Below the pieces are notes generated by a model. The model was not told where the DNA came from and did not search any database. It worked only from the letters and a program-made list of their open reading frames with translations. From the NCBI RefSeq assembly GCF_004005945.1, contig NZ_SACS01000026.1, forward strand, positions 1 through 51,632: 51,632 nt of DNA, read 5' to 3'. Positions 8,999-18,900 of the stretch are shown piece by piece; within the stretch, counting starts at the first letter, position 1; the number at the start of each line of letters is the position of its first letter. This stretch comes from Rheinheimera riviphila. GTDB taxonomy: Bacteria > Pseudomonadota > Gammaproteobacteria > Enterobacterales > Alteromonadaceae. The position numbers and the translations under genes were made by a program.

Positions 8999-11317
8999 AT
9001 GGATCACCAAGCGCTGCAACAAATGCTACTCCTTAGTTTTCGCCAGGAAGCTGACGAAAGATTGCAGCTGCTTGCCGATCAGCTGGCGAGCCGGGCGGCC
9101 AACAACGCCGATCCAGTGCAGGTCGAAAATCTGTTTCGCGAAGTGCATAGTCTAAAAGGAGCGGCCCGCGCGGTTGGCCAGCGTGACACTGAGCAGCTCT
9201 GCCATCACTGGGAAAGTTTGTTGGCTGCCGCGCGCCGCACACCCGCGCTGTTACATGATCACAATATCGAATTATGCCGCCAGGCGTTGCACCTGCTACG
9301 GCTGCTCTGCAATTCACAACCAGTGCCGGTGGCGCAGCGGTTGCAAATGCAAGCTGATCTGGACGTTGCCGCGACTGGGCAGGACTGGCAACAGTCGCGC
9401 TCCGCTGCGGCTTTCACACAGGCGGCTTTTAATCAGGACACGCCTTTTAATCAGGATGCGACTTTTACCGAGAATATGCCTTTCGCCCCGGTGGCGCTGG
9501 CGGCTGCCGATAGCGGCCGGATCCGGGTCAGCAATCAGCATTTAACCAGCTTATTGCTGTTGACCGAAACTTTACAGCAGCTGCATCTGGAGACCGCCGA
9601 GCAGCAACGTCAGCTGAAACAGCTGGTGCAGGACAGTGCGGTGTTATGCAAGCTGCAACAACAAACCCGGCTGTATGAGCGCCAGTTGCGGCTGTTGCTG
9701 GAGCCGCTTTCGGCCACGCAACAAGAACCCTTGCACAAAATGCTGCAGTATCTGGAGGCCAGCGGCAGTGGTCTGGATCAGTTATGGCACGGTAGTCAGC
9801 GCCTGCAGCGACATGCGGCGCGGTTATCGGCCGGGTTAGCGCAGTTGTCCGAAAACATGCACAGCGAAATGCAAGCGGTGTTGTTGGTCGAAGGGCAAAC
9901 CCTGTTCAGCGGTCTGGCGGCGATGAGCCAGGATTTGGCGCAGCAAACCGGCAAGCAAGTCCAATTCTCTGCTACAGACCAACAGTTGCAGCTTGATAAA
10001 CGTATTGTCGATGAACTCAAACCGGTGCTGCAGCACTTGATCCGAAACGCGGTCGATCATGGCATCGAAACCCCGGAGCAGCGGCAGTTCGCGGGAAAAG
10101 CCGCTTTCGGTCAGCTCACGCTGAGCTTAAGCCAGTCTGCGTCGGACAAATTTGAACTGAAGCTAACTGACGATGGCCGGGGCATTGACCTGCCGGGTTT
10201 AAAACAGCGGGCGCTGGCCGCGGGGCTAGGCACTGCTGAGCAGCTGGATACGCTGTCCGACGAAGAGGCATTACAGCTGGTGTTTCAAAGTGGTTTATCG
10301 ACCAGCGCCATGCTGACCGAAATTTCCGGCCGTGGGCTTGGTATGGCCATAGTGCAAGACATTGTAGAGCGGTTGGCTGGTCAATTGAGTTTACAGTCGG
10401 TGCCAGGCCAGGGGCTGACAATTTCGATGTTATTGCCGAGCAGTGTGTCAACGTTCCGGGCTTTACTGGTGCGTTGCAACGACCGGACGCTGGCGCTGCC
10501 GCTGTTTGCGGTGGAATCCTGTTTACGGCTGGACAGCAGCGCGGTGCAATACACTCAAAACCGCGCCACGCTGTTGGTTGAAGCGCGGGTACTGGCGTTG
10601 TGGCGGTTAGCCGACATTTTGCAGCTGCCACCGGCTGCTGCATCGGCGTCGCCATCCACGTCGCAGTCCTCGCCAACAGCGCCAACGGCCGACCAGCAGC
10701 ATGTTGTGTTGATGAAAGTACGCGGCGAATCTTTTGCATTGTTGATTGATGAATTGCTGGGCGATCAAGACATTACCGTCAAATCACTGGGGCCGCAGCT
10801 GAAAAAAGCGCCTTGTGTGTTTGGCGCAACTTTGCTCGGCGATGGCCAGTTGATCCCGATTTTAGATCCGCTGCCTTTGTACCAAAAAGCACGGCAGCTG
10901 CAAAGTGGTGCGCCCGCGGCGGAAGAGCCCGTCCGGCAGCAAATCCGCATTTTGGTGGCGGATGATTCATTTACCTCGCGGGCGTTACTCAAATCGATTC
11001 TGGAAACTGCAGGTTACGCTGTGACCACCGCCAACGACGGCCAGGAAGCCTGGGATCTGCTGCAACAACAGCATATTGAAGTGCTGGTTTCGGATGTCGA
11101 AATGCCAAAACTGGATGGCTTTCATTTAACCCTGAAAATCCGGCATCACCCAAAGCTCGAAAATTTACCGATTATTTTGGTCACTGCCTTACACAGTGCC
11201 GAGGATCGGCAGCGTGGGTTGGACGTTGGCGCCAATGCTTATCTGGTGAAAAGTGGGTTTGAGCAAGAGAGTTTATTAGACAGTATCCGGCGCCTGGTTT
11301 ATACCCTTCATCCTTGA
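8999..11317 (+). CDS. hybrid chemotaxis histidine kinase CheA-REC (WspE-like)
   Basis: Start ATG 8999, 14 bases after the MCP stop; 772 residues. The domains in order are HPt with the phosphorylated His50 (VHSLKGAARAVG), a long helical linker, and the dimerisation and HATPase region (N-box HLIRNAVDHGIE, G1 DDGRGID, G2 GRGLGMAIV). A CheW-like regulatory domain follows, then a C-terminal receiver with acceptor Asp699 (VSDVEMPKLDG). It autophosphorylates under receptor control and should pass phosphate to CheB and the downstream GGDEF-EAL protein, with its own receiver probably acting as a phosphate sink. The last six codons and the stop lie inside a 128-bp palindromic repeat, so the original C-terminus may have been replaced. 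Confidence 0.93.
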   Translation: MDHQALQQMLLLSFRQEADERLQLLADQLASRAANNADPVQVENLFREVHSLKGAARAVGQRDTEQLCHHWESLLAAARRTPALLHDHNIELCRQALHLLRLLCNSQPVPVAQRLQMQADLDVAATGQDWQQSRSAAAFTQAAFNQDTPFNQDATFTENMPFAPVALAAADSGRIRVSNQHLTSLLLLTETLQQLHLETAEQQRQLKQLVQDSAVLCKLQQQTRLYERQLRLLLEPLSATQQEPLHKMLQYLEASGSGLDQLWHGSQRLQRHAARLSAGLAQLSENMHSEMQAVLLVEGQTLFSGLAAMSQDLAQQTGKQVQFSATDQQLQLDKRIVDELKPVLQHLIRNAVDHGIETPEQRQFAGKAAFGQLTLSLSQSASDKFELKLTDDGRGIDLPGLKQRALAAGLGTAEQLDTLSDEEALQLVFQSGLSTSAMLTEISGRGLGMAIVQDIVERLAGQLSLQSVPGQGLTISMLLPSSVSTFRALLVRCNDRTLALPLFAVESCLRLDSSAVQYTQNRATLLVEARVLALWRLADILQLPPAAASASPSTSQSSPTAPTADQQHVVLMKVRGESFALLIDELLGDQDITVKSLGPQLKKAPCVFGATLLGDGQLIPILDPLPLYQKARQLQSGAPAAEEPVRQQIRILVADDSFTSRALLKSILETAGYAVTTANDGQEAWDLLQQQHIEVLVSDVEMPKLDGFHLTLKIRHHPKLENLPIILVTALHSAEDRQRGLDVGANAYLVKSGFEQESLLDSIRRLVYTLHP

Positions 11318-11427
11318 AGATTCGGGGTTGTTGGCCGCCTTCGCTCACCCCAGTCACATAGGACTACTATGCTCCTGGGGATTCGTTCAGTTGCCGCCTA
11401 CCCGAATCGTCAATGATTTTGGGTATA
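11300..11427. repeat. 128-bp palindromic repeat, copy 1
   Basis: It is bounded by TATACCC (11300-11306) and GGGTATA (11421-11427). The centre folds on a CCCCAG...CTGGGG stem around CATAG/CTATG. It is the same family as the copies at 21346, 22237 and 38047, in opposite orientation to the first two of these. Its first 18 bases are the last codons of the hybrid CheA gene (reading VYTLHP and stop). It lies 70 bases ahead of the CheB start. Confidence 0.85.
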
Positions 11428-11497
11428 GCGGCAGCTTTTAACCTGATGAACCTTTTAACCTGATTAACCTTTTACCTGATTAATAAGGAACAGGCAG

Positions 11498-12577
11498 ATG
11501 CAAATTTTAGTGGTTGATGATTCGGCAGTCGCCAGATTATTACTGAGCAGCATTTTTGTGGCGGCCGGGCATCAGGTATTACAGGCCAAAGACGGTTATG
11601 AGGCGCTGGCCCTATTGCAGAAACAACAGCCGGACATCGTGACGATGGACGTGCATATGCCTGGGCTCAACGGTTTTCAGACCATCGTGCTGATGCTGGA
11701 GCAGTATGCGCTGCCGGTAATTGTGCTCACCGCGGACGCCAACGCCAAATCAGCTTCAACGGCCATTCAGGCGTTGGCCTGCGGTGCTTTGGCGGTGCTG
11801 GAAAAACCAACCGGGCCCACTGATCCAGAGTTTTCCGCCAAAGCCGCCGAGTTGTTGCAAGTGGTGCAACTGATGGCGCAGGTGCAGGTGGTGAAACGCT
11901 CGGCGCCAGCCAACGTAGCAGCGCCGTCGTCTGCAATACAGGCCGCTTTACCGCCTGTATTGCCACAGCACTCCGCCTTGCCACAAACCCCGGCGTTGCT
12001 GGCGATAGCGGCATCGGCGGGTGGTCCGGCGGCGCTGAAGTTGCTGTTGCCACTGCTCGACAACAATATTTCCTGGCCGGTGCTGCTAGTGCAGCATATT
12101 ACCCATGGTTTTTTAGACAGTTTTACCGACTGGTTGCGGCAAATCTCGAAGCTGCCGGTACATGTTGCCAGGCAAGGCCAGACGCTGCTTGGCGGCAATA
12201 TCTATCTGCCGCCGGATGGTTTTCATCTGGAATGTGACGCGGCGCGCAATATCAGATTGCTCAAAGCCCATGCCGACGATTTATGTGTGCCTTCGGCCAA
12301 CCGGTTATTTTTGTCGTTGGCGCAACATCATCCGACGCAGGTGGTGGCAGTGCAGCTGTCCGGAATGGGGCTGGATGGTGCGAACGGTATCAAGGCGATT
12401 GTCGAAGCCGGTGGCATGGGGCTGGTGCAGGATCCGGCCACGGCGCTGATTGACTCGATGCCCAAGGCGGCGCTACAGCTGTGCAAGCCACAGTATGTCG
12501 AAAGCCCGCAAAACCTGGCCTGGTATATCAATTCCCTGTTAAGTCGCAGTCAGCCGCAGCAACGGTCACGTAAGTAA
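11498..12577 (+). CDS. CheB-type receptor glutamate methylesterase (WspF-like)
   Basis: 359 residues, start ATG 11498 behind AAGGA. An N-terminal receiver domain (about 1-120, acceptor Asp51 in TMDVHMPG) is joined by a proline/alanine linker to the methylesterase domain. That domain has the catalytic triad motifs: Ser173 in AASAGGP, His in QHITHG and Asp in SGMGLDGANG. It removes methyl groups from the receptor when phosphorylated. In Wsp systems loss of this protein locks the pathway on and raises c-di-GMP. It is separated from cheA by a palindromic repeat but is otherwise part of the same run of genes. Confidence 0.93.
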   Translation: MQILVVDDSAVARLLLSSIFVAAGHQVLQAKDGYEALALLQKQQPDIVTMDVHMPGLNGFQTIVLMLEQYALPVIVLTADANAKSASTAIQALACGALAVLEKPTGPTDPEFSAKAAELLQVVQLMAQVQVVKRSAPANVAAPSSAIQAALPPVLPQHSALPQTPALLAIAASAGGPAALKLLLPLLDNNISWPVLLVQHITHGFLDSFTDWLRQISKLPVHVARQGQTLLGGNIYLPPDGFHLECDAARNIRLLKAHADDLCVPSANRLFLSLAQHHPTQVVAVQLSGMGLDGANGIKAIVEAGGMGLVQDPATALIDSMPKAALQLCKPQYVESPQNLAWYINSLLSRSQPQQRSRK

Positions 12578-12589
12578 GGAGACGCCAGT

Positions 12590-15500
12590 ATGTTCAGTGA
12601 AGCGAATATCCTGATTGTGGAAGACAGTGCCACCCAGGCCGCCGAATTACAGTTTTTACTGGAAAACGCCGGTTGCACGGTCTGGGTCGCTAAAGATGGG
12701 CAGGAAGCGCTGGAGATTTTGCAGCAGCGGATCCCAACGGTGATCGTCAGCGATATCCTGATGCCAAAAATGGATGGCTATCAGCTGTGTCATCAGATTA
12801 AACAAGATCAACGAACCCGCCATATTCCGGTGATTTTGGTCACCGGGCTGGCAGACCCACGGGATGTGGTGCACGGCCTGGCCTGTGGTGCCGACAATTT
12901 TATTGTCAAACCTTATGCGCAGCATTATTTGTTGTCGCGCATTCGTTATTTTTTAGTCAATCATGAGCTGCGGGCGCATGAACGGGTACAAATGGGTGTT
13001 GAAGTGATGCTGGAAGGCGAACGGCATTTTATCACCGCGAGCCGCCAGCAAATCCTGGATTTGTTGATTTCAACTTACGAGCAAGGGGTGCGGATCAATC
13101 AGGAATTACGCGCAAAACACGATGAGTTGGCGCGCTCCAATGCCTGGCTGCATTCGTTATTTCACTTTACCAGCGGCATGACCGGCCAACAGAACGAACA
13201 GGATCTGATCACCGAGGCCTTGCAGCGGGTGCTGGAGTTTCCGGACGTCAGCGCCAGCTGGTTGTTAACCCCGGATAAAAATCAGCCGCAGACCTTGCTG
13301 CTGGCCGGTCAGATTGGGTTGACGAGCTTGTTTAATCAGGGCACGAACCTTGACTGTGTTAATGATTGCGTCTGTCACCATGCGTTATTTCGCGATCGTA
13401 TCCAGCATCCGATCGACATTCCGGCTTGTCCGTTACTGGCCAAAAGTATCGGTCCCCATTCGCACGCCAGTATCCCGTTGCTGATTGGCGGCGAAACCAT
13501 TGGTTTACTGAATGTGGTGCAGCAGAGCAGTCAGCCCTGGTCGGCAGCAGCGCTGGATGCACTGGCGTCGTTAGGCCGTCAGCTGGCGATGGCACTGAGT
13601 AAAACCCGGTTGTTCAATAGCATGGAACTGCTGGTCGAGGAGCGCACCAAGGCGCTGGCCAATAGCGAATCGATGCTGCGAAATGTGCTGGATAATTTGC
13701 CGGTGGCGGTGCTGGTGGCCGATCAGTTTGGTGAACCGATGATCAGCAATCAGGAGTACCAGCTGATTGCCGACGCTACTTTGCTGCAAAGCCTTTCTGC
13801 GACGGGGCAACCTGAGCCGCCCACGGTCGCCGCAGAGTTGTACGGCGCCAGCCGCTTGAGCGCAGGCGATTGGTTGTTGCATCAGACCTTGCAGCAACAA
13901 AAAGTCTGCCGCAATATTTTATTGGATGTCCAAACCGGGTCGCAGCAAATCCGCACCCTGCTCAGTTCAGCCGTCCCTTTGTACCATAAACACCATCAGT
14001 TACAAGGCGCTATTGCGGTGATGCAGGATATGACGGCGCAGCGGCAGCAGGACGTGCAGATGCGTATCCGCACCAGCGCGATTGAAGCCAGTGTGGATGC
14101 CATTGTGATTGCCGACAACAGCAGTGCTGATCTGCCGATCATCTATGTCAATCCGGCTTTTGAACAGATGACCGGCTATACCGCGCTGGAAGTTGTTGGC
14201 AAGAACTGTCGTTTGTTGCAAGGGCCAGCACAGGATCAGCCAGGGCTGGATCTGATCCGGCGTTTGCTGAAAAACCATGAACATGGCAAAGCAGAACTGC
14301 TGAACTTTCGCAAAGACGGTTCGGCTTTCTGGAATGAGCTCACCTTGGCGCCGGTGGTTAATGATCGGGGCCAGACCAGTCATTTTGTTGGCATTTTGCG
14401 CGACATTACCCAAAGCAAAACCTATCAGCAGGAGCTGGAGCATCAGGCCAACTTCGATAGTCTGACCGGCTTGCCTAACCGCAATTTGCTAAACGATAGG
14501 CTGCAACAAGCGATGACGTTTGCCAAACGTCACGACCACGAATTTACGCTGGCATTTTTAGATATTGATAACTTTAAACTGGTGAACGACAGTCTTGGCC
14601 ATGAAGCCGGCGATGAATTATTGCAACAAATTGCCAGGCGGATTGTGCTGCAGCTGCGGGATACCGATACCGTGGCGCGGCTTGGTGGTGATGAGTTTGT
14701 GATTTTATTAACCGACGATATGCCACTCGCCAGCCATGTCCGGAAACTGGAGAAGTTAAAGCAGCAACTGATTGCGCCGCTGACGATTGCCGGGCAAGAG
14801 ATGGTGGTCAGTTTCAGTATGGGGGTGTGTCGTTATCCGCTGGACGGGGATTCCAGCGTCACGTTATTGCGCAACGGCGACACCGCCATGTATGAAGCCA
14901 AGCATCTGGGCCGCAACCGGATCTGTATGTTTAAGCCGGAAATGAATGTGCTGGTGCAACAGCGCTTGCAAATGGAACAGGCGATCCGGCAAGGTTTAAT
15001 CAATCAGGAGTTTCTGGTGGTTTACCAGCCGCAAGCGAATGTAACGACCGGCCAGCTCTGTGGGCTGGAAGCGTTGGTGCGTTGGCAGCACAACCAGCAA
15101 ATGATTGCGCCGGATGCGTTTATTTCGATTGCTGAACAATGTGGCCTGATCACCGAACTGGATTTTTACGTGTTTGCATCGGTGTGCCGGCAAATCAGCC
15201 ACTGGCATGCTGAATTAACAGATGTGGCTATCGCGGTCAATTTTTCGGCATTAAGTTTTATGGACGCACAGTTTGTGGTCCGTATTCACGCCATCATGGC
15301 GCAATATCAGATCAGGGGTGACCAGGTAAAAATTGAAATGACCGAAAGTACCCTGATGCATGATGCCAATGAATCTTTGCTCAAAATGCAGCAACTGCGC
15401 GCCGTCGGTATTCATTTTTCGATTGACGATTTTGGCACCGGCTATTCGTCTTTGGCCTATTTAAAGCGCTTTCCGTTTAGTGAGCTGAAAATTGACCGCA

Positions 15501-15760
15501 GCTTTATCAACGATGTGTGTACCGATCCGGACAGTGCCGCTTTGGTGCGCTCGATGATTTCAATGGGGCACAACCTTGGCATCAGCGTGATTGCCGAAGG
15601 GGTGGAAACGGCAGCGCAGCTAGGCTTTTTAGCCAAAGCGGGCTGCGACGACATTCAGGGTTATTTTTACGCCAGACCGCTCAGCGTTGAAGTTTGCTGG
15701 GAAAAGTTACAGCATAAAAACACGGCTTTATTGCTGCCGGTGACCGGGTTGTCCTGCTGA
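12590..15760 (+). CDS. response regulator REC-GAF-PAS-LOV-GGDEF-EAL (c-di-GMP output of the chemosensory operon)
   Basis: 1056 residues, 12 bases after cheB with AAGGAG. The domains are: receiver (acceptor Asp55, VSDILMPKMDG), GAF (about 203-340), PAS (about 355-485) and a second PAS at about 495-607. The second PAS carries the flavin-adduct motif GKNCRLLQG with Cys540, NFRKDG and FWNEL, and so reads as a LOV domain. GGDEF follows with an intact motif at 699-703 and the inhibitory site RDTD at 690-693. EAL follows with ELV-type residues intact (LEALVRW Glu827, NFSAL, EMTES, IDDFGTGYSSL, AEGVET). Both synthesis and breakdown of c-di-GMP look possible. It stands where wspR (REC-GGDEF) stands in Pseudomonas. 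The LOV glutamine before the final strand is replaced by Leu603. Confidence 0.93.
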   Translation: MFSEANILIVEDSATQAAELQFLLENAGCTVWVAKDGQEALEILQQRIPTVIVSDILMPKMDGYQLCHQIKQDQRTRHIPVILVTGLADPRDVVHGLACGADNFIVKPYAQHYLLSRIRYFLVNHELRAHERVQMGVEVMLEGERHFITASRQQILDLLISTYEQGVRINQELRAKHDELARSNAWLHSLFHFTSGMTGQQNEQDLITEALQRVLEFPDVSASWLLTPDKNQPQTLLLAGQIGLTSLFNQGTNLDCVNDCVCHHALFRDRIQHPIDIPACPLLAKSIGPHSHASIPLLIGGETIGLLNVVQQSSQPWSAAALDALASLGRQLAMALSKTRLFNSMELLVEERTKALANSESMLRNVLDNLPVAVLVADQFGEPMISNQEYQLIADATLLQSLSATGQPEPPTVAAELYGASRLSAGDWLLHQTLQQQKVCRNILLDVQTGSQQIRTLLSSAVPLYHKHHQLQGAIAVMQDMTAQRQQDVQMRIRTSAIEASVDAIVIADNSSADLPIIYVNPAFEQMTGYTALEVVGKNCRLLQGPAQDQPGLDLIRRLLKNHEHGKAELLNFRKDGSAFWNELTLAPVVNDRGQTSHFVGILRDITQSKTYQQELEHQANFDSLTGLPNRNLLNDRLQQAMTFAKRHDHEFTLAFLDIDNFKLVNDSLGHEAGDELLQQIARRIVLQLRDTDTVARLGGDEFVILLTDDMPLASHVRKLEKLKQQLIAPLTIAGQEMVVSFSMGVCRYPLDGDSSVTLLRNGDTAMYEAKHLGRNRICMFKPEMNVLVQQRLQMEQAIRQGLINQEFLVVYQPQANVTTGQLCGLEALVRWQHNQQMIAPDAFISIAEQCGLITELDFYVFASVCRQISHWHAELTDVAIAVNFSALSFMDAQFVVRIHAIMAQYQIRGDQVKIEMTESTLMHDANESLLKMQQLRAVGIHFSIDDFGTGYSSLAYLKRFPFSELKIDRSFINDVCTDPDSAALVRSMISMGHNLGISVIAEGVETAAQLGFLAKAGCDDIQGYFYARPLSVEVCWEKLQHKNTALLLPVTGLSC

Positions 15761-15963
15761 TGCTGCATGATGCGGTATCAGTGGAGTTAAGTGCGGTAAT
15801 TCGGGACTTAAGCGCCTGGCATTGCTTTTTTGTGATTCCTTTTCCACACTGAAAAGTCACTTCTATCTGCGATCTCCGCTTGTTGGGTGATCGCCGCAGT
15901 TACGGTCTTGGAGCATTCTCCGGCAAGGACCCATGCCAGAACAATTCGAACGGGGAGGCGGGC

Positions 15964-18900
15964 ATGGTTCTGTTACAGCGATTTTTACGCACCTTGTACA
16001 GCAGCTGCTGTCGTCACATGTTCACCTTTATCAAAGGGTTTAGTTGTTTGCTGTTTTTCAGCATGAAGTCGGCAGTTGCCGCCCCCCTTCCTGAATTTGG
16101 TTTACCACCGATCAAAGTTTATTTAGCTGCGGATTATCAGGCTCATCGGCAGAACTGGGCCGTTACCCAAACGGCAGATGGATTGATCTATGTCGGCAAT
16201 GAAGGGGGGCTGCTGGAGTTTGACGGTTTGCGCTGGCGGCTAATCCCGCTACCTAATAATTCACAGGTACGGGCGCTGGCGGTTGATCCGACCAGCGGCC
16301 GGGTTTACGTCGGTGCAGTGAACGAAATCGGTTATCTGACGCCAGATGCCGCAGGTTTATTGCAATATCAGTCTTTGCTGCCGCAATTGCCACCAGACCA
16401 ACGTGCCTTTTCCAGCGTCTGGCATTGTCATGCCAATCACCGCGGTGTGTTTTTTACAACGAGTGGCCGTTTGTTCCGCTTTGGCCCGGATGGTTTGAAA
16501 AGTTGGCCGTCGCAGCAACAGTTTGTACATAGTGTGGTGATTGGTGAGCGGTTTTTCCTGCGGGATGAAGGCGTAGGTCTGCTGGAACAAGCAGGCGACA
16601 TGCTGCAGTTGGTGCCTGATGGGGCTGTTTTTGCCGAAAAACGGATATCAGTGATGGTGGCATGGCCGGGTCAGGATGACTTACTGGCGGTCAGCCGGAC
16701 TTTGGGCTTTATGCGTTACAACGGTCAGAAATTCAGTCGCTGGCCGACCGACATTGACAATGAGTTGCTAACCAAAGCTGTGTATAGCGCTTGGCCTTTG
16801 ATGGATGGTCGGTTGGCAGTCGGAATGCTGCAAGGCGGTATGTACATTCTGGATAAAAACGGCCGCAATGTTGGCCAACTCAACCGCCAGACCGGACTGC
16901 CAGACAACAGCATGTTTAAACTGATGCAGGATCGGGAACAAGGTTTGTGGATTGCCACCAATACCGGGTTGGCCCGTGCCCAGTTTGGTCAGACTTTCAG
17001 CCGGTTTGATTTGACCCATGGTCTTGATGGCAGTGTGTATTCGATGCTGCGACACCAGGGGCTGATGTATGTCGGGACTTCGCAAGGACTGTATCGGTTA
17101 TCGCCGGGGCCGATTCCAAAATTTGAGGTTGTGGCGGGCTTGACTGGCAGTGTCTGGGCCTTGCAGCAATATCAGGATCAACTGTTGATTGCCAATGACG
17201 CTGGTGTTTACCGGCTGGGGCCGACCGGTGCTGAATTGCTGTACAAATGTGACATTGCAAATAATTTCTTGCTGTTGCCAGGTTCGCAGCCATTATTGCT
17301 GGTTGCCGAACTCAATGGCATCGCCCTGTTAAAGCCGGATGGACAACATTGGCAAGCTGTCGGCAAAATTGCCGGTGTCGACGAAAGTATTAACGGCATG
17401 ATGCGCGATGCCAACGGTGTGGTGTGGTTGTCCAGTCGTGATAAACCTTTGTTACTGCGACTGCATGCGCCCGACGATCATTGGGTCCAAGGCAAGATTG
17501 ATATCCGGCGCCACGAAATAAGCACCAATCTGCCTGATGTGGGGATCAACTGGCTGGCAGACCTTCAAGGCCAGATGCGTGTTATGTATCGCAACAGTCT
17601 ATACCAGCTTGATGAAGCAAATAATCAACTGATACCAGATCCGCGTTTTCAACAGTTGTTTATCCAGGGGGATTTCAGCATCGTTGCGGTCGGTAATACC
17701 GCGGATGGTCAATGGTTGTTGGCGCAGCAGCAGTCGAACCAACATCTGATATTGGGCCAGACGATACTGCAGCCTGACGGCAGTTATCGCTGGCAGGCAT
17801 TGCAGGACACGGGCAGTCGCGCGCACAGCGGTTTGTACCGAGAAGCAAATGGCCGGTTTTGGCTCGGCACGACTGAACTTTATCAATGGGATCTGACAGT
17901 GCCGGCTGCATCGGGGGTGCCATTTGATTTATTGCTGCGTAAAGTGCTGGCTGCTGATGGGCACGTACTGCGCCATGCCTCAGCTATCGGTGATCCGGTG
18001 TTATCGCTGGATTATCAACAAAACAAATTGCGGTTTGAATTCGCCGCCACTAGCTATCTGGGCCAAAACCAATATGCGGTCTGGCTGGACGGTGTGGATA
18101 AAGGCTGGTCGGAATGGAGCAATGAAGCCTTTGCCAATTACAACAGTTTATGGGAAGGCCGGTATGTGCTGAACGTCAAAGCGCGTAATGCGGCGGGTGT
18201 GGAAGTGCAGATGGATCCGTTGGCGTTTCAGATTGCGCCGCCTTGGTTTCGTGCCCCCTTGATGTATTTAAGTTATCTGCTGGCGTTGTTTTTATTGATT
18301 AACCGCTGGTATCGCTGGCGCACCCAACGGCTGCGTCAGGAAGCTTTGGCGCTGGAGCATATGGTCGAGAAGCGTACTGAACAACTGTCCGAGGCAAAAA
18401 TTCAGGTTGAACATACAGTGGAGGAGCTGCAACACACCTTAACTTCGCTCAAATCGACCCAGCGCCAGTTAGTCCGTTCCGAAAAAATGGCGGCACTGGG
18501 CCAGTTAGTGGCCGGTGTGGCGCATGAGGTGAATACGCCGCTTGGCGTGGCGCTGACCGGCAGCAGCTTTTTACGCGAAAGCACCGAAGCTTTGGCCAGC
18601 ACCTTAAGCACCGGCCAGTTGCGTAAACAGGACTTAGATAACTTCTTAGGCTCGGCGCTTGAAAGTTCACAGTTAATTGAACGCAATTTGCACCGCGCGG
18701 CTAATTTAATCAGTAATTTCAAACAAGTGTCAGTGGACAGAACCAGTGGCGACCGGCGTCAGTTTGAGCTGAAAAGCTTTTTGGTGGAAGTAGAGCAAAG
18801 TCTGGTGACCTTGTGGCGGCAACGGCCGCTGCAGTTTACTGTCGCTTGCCCGGCCGGTATTGCGATGGATAGTTATCCCGGTACTTTAAGCCAGGTGATT

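Noticed and set aside
4806-15760. Flagellar chemotaxis operon
   Set aside because: No cheY, cheZ or flagellar genes are present, while the CheR-TPR, the twin CheW, the CheA-REC hybrid and the GGDEF-EAL output point to a Wsp-type system.
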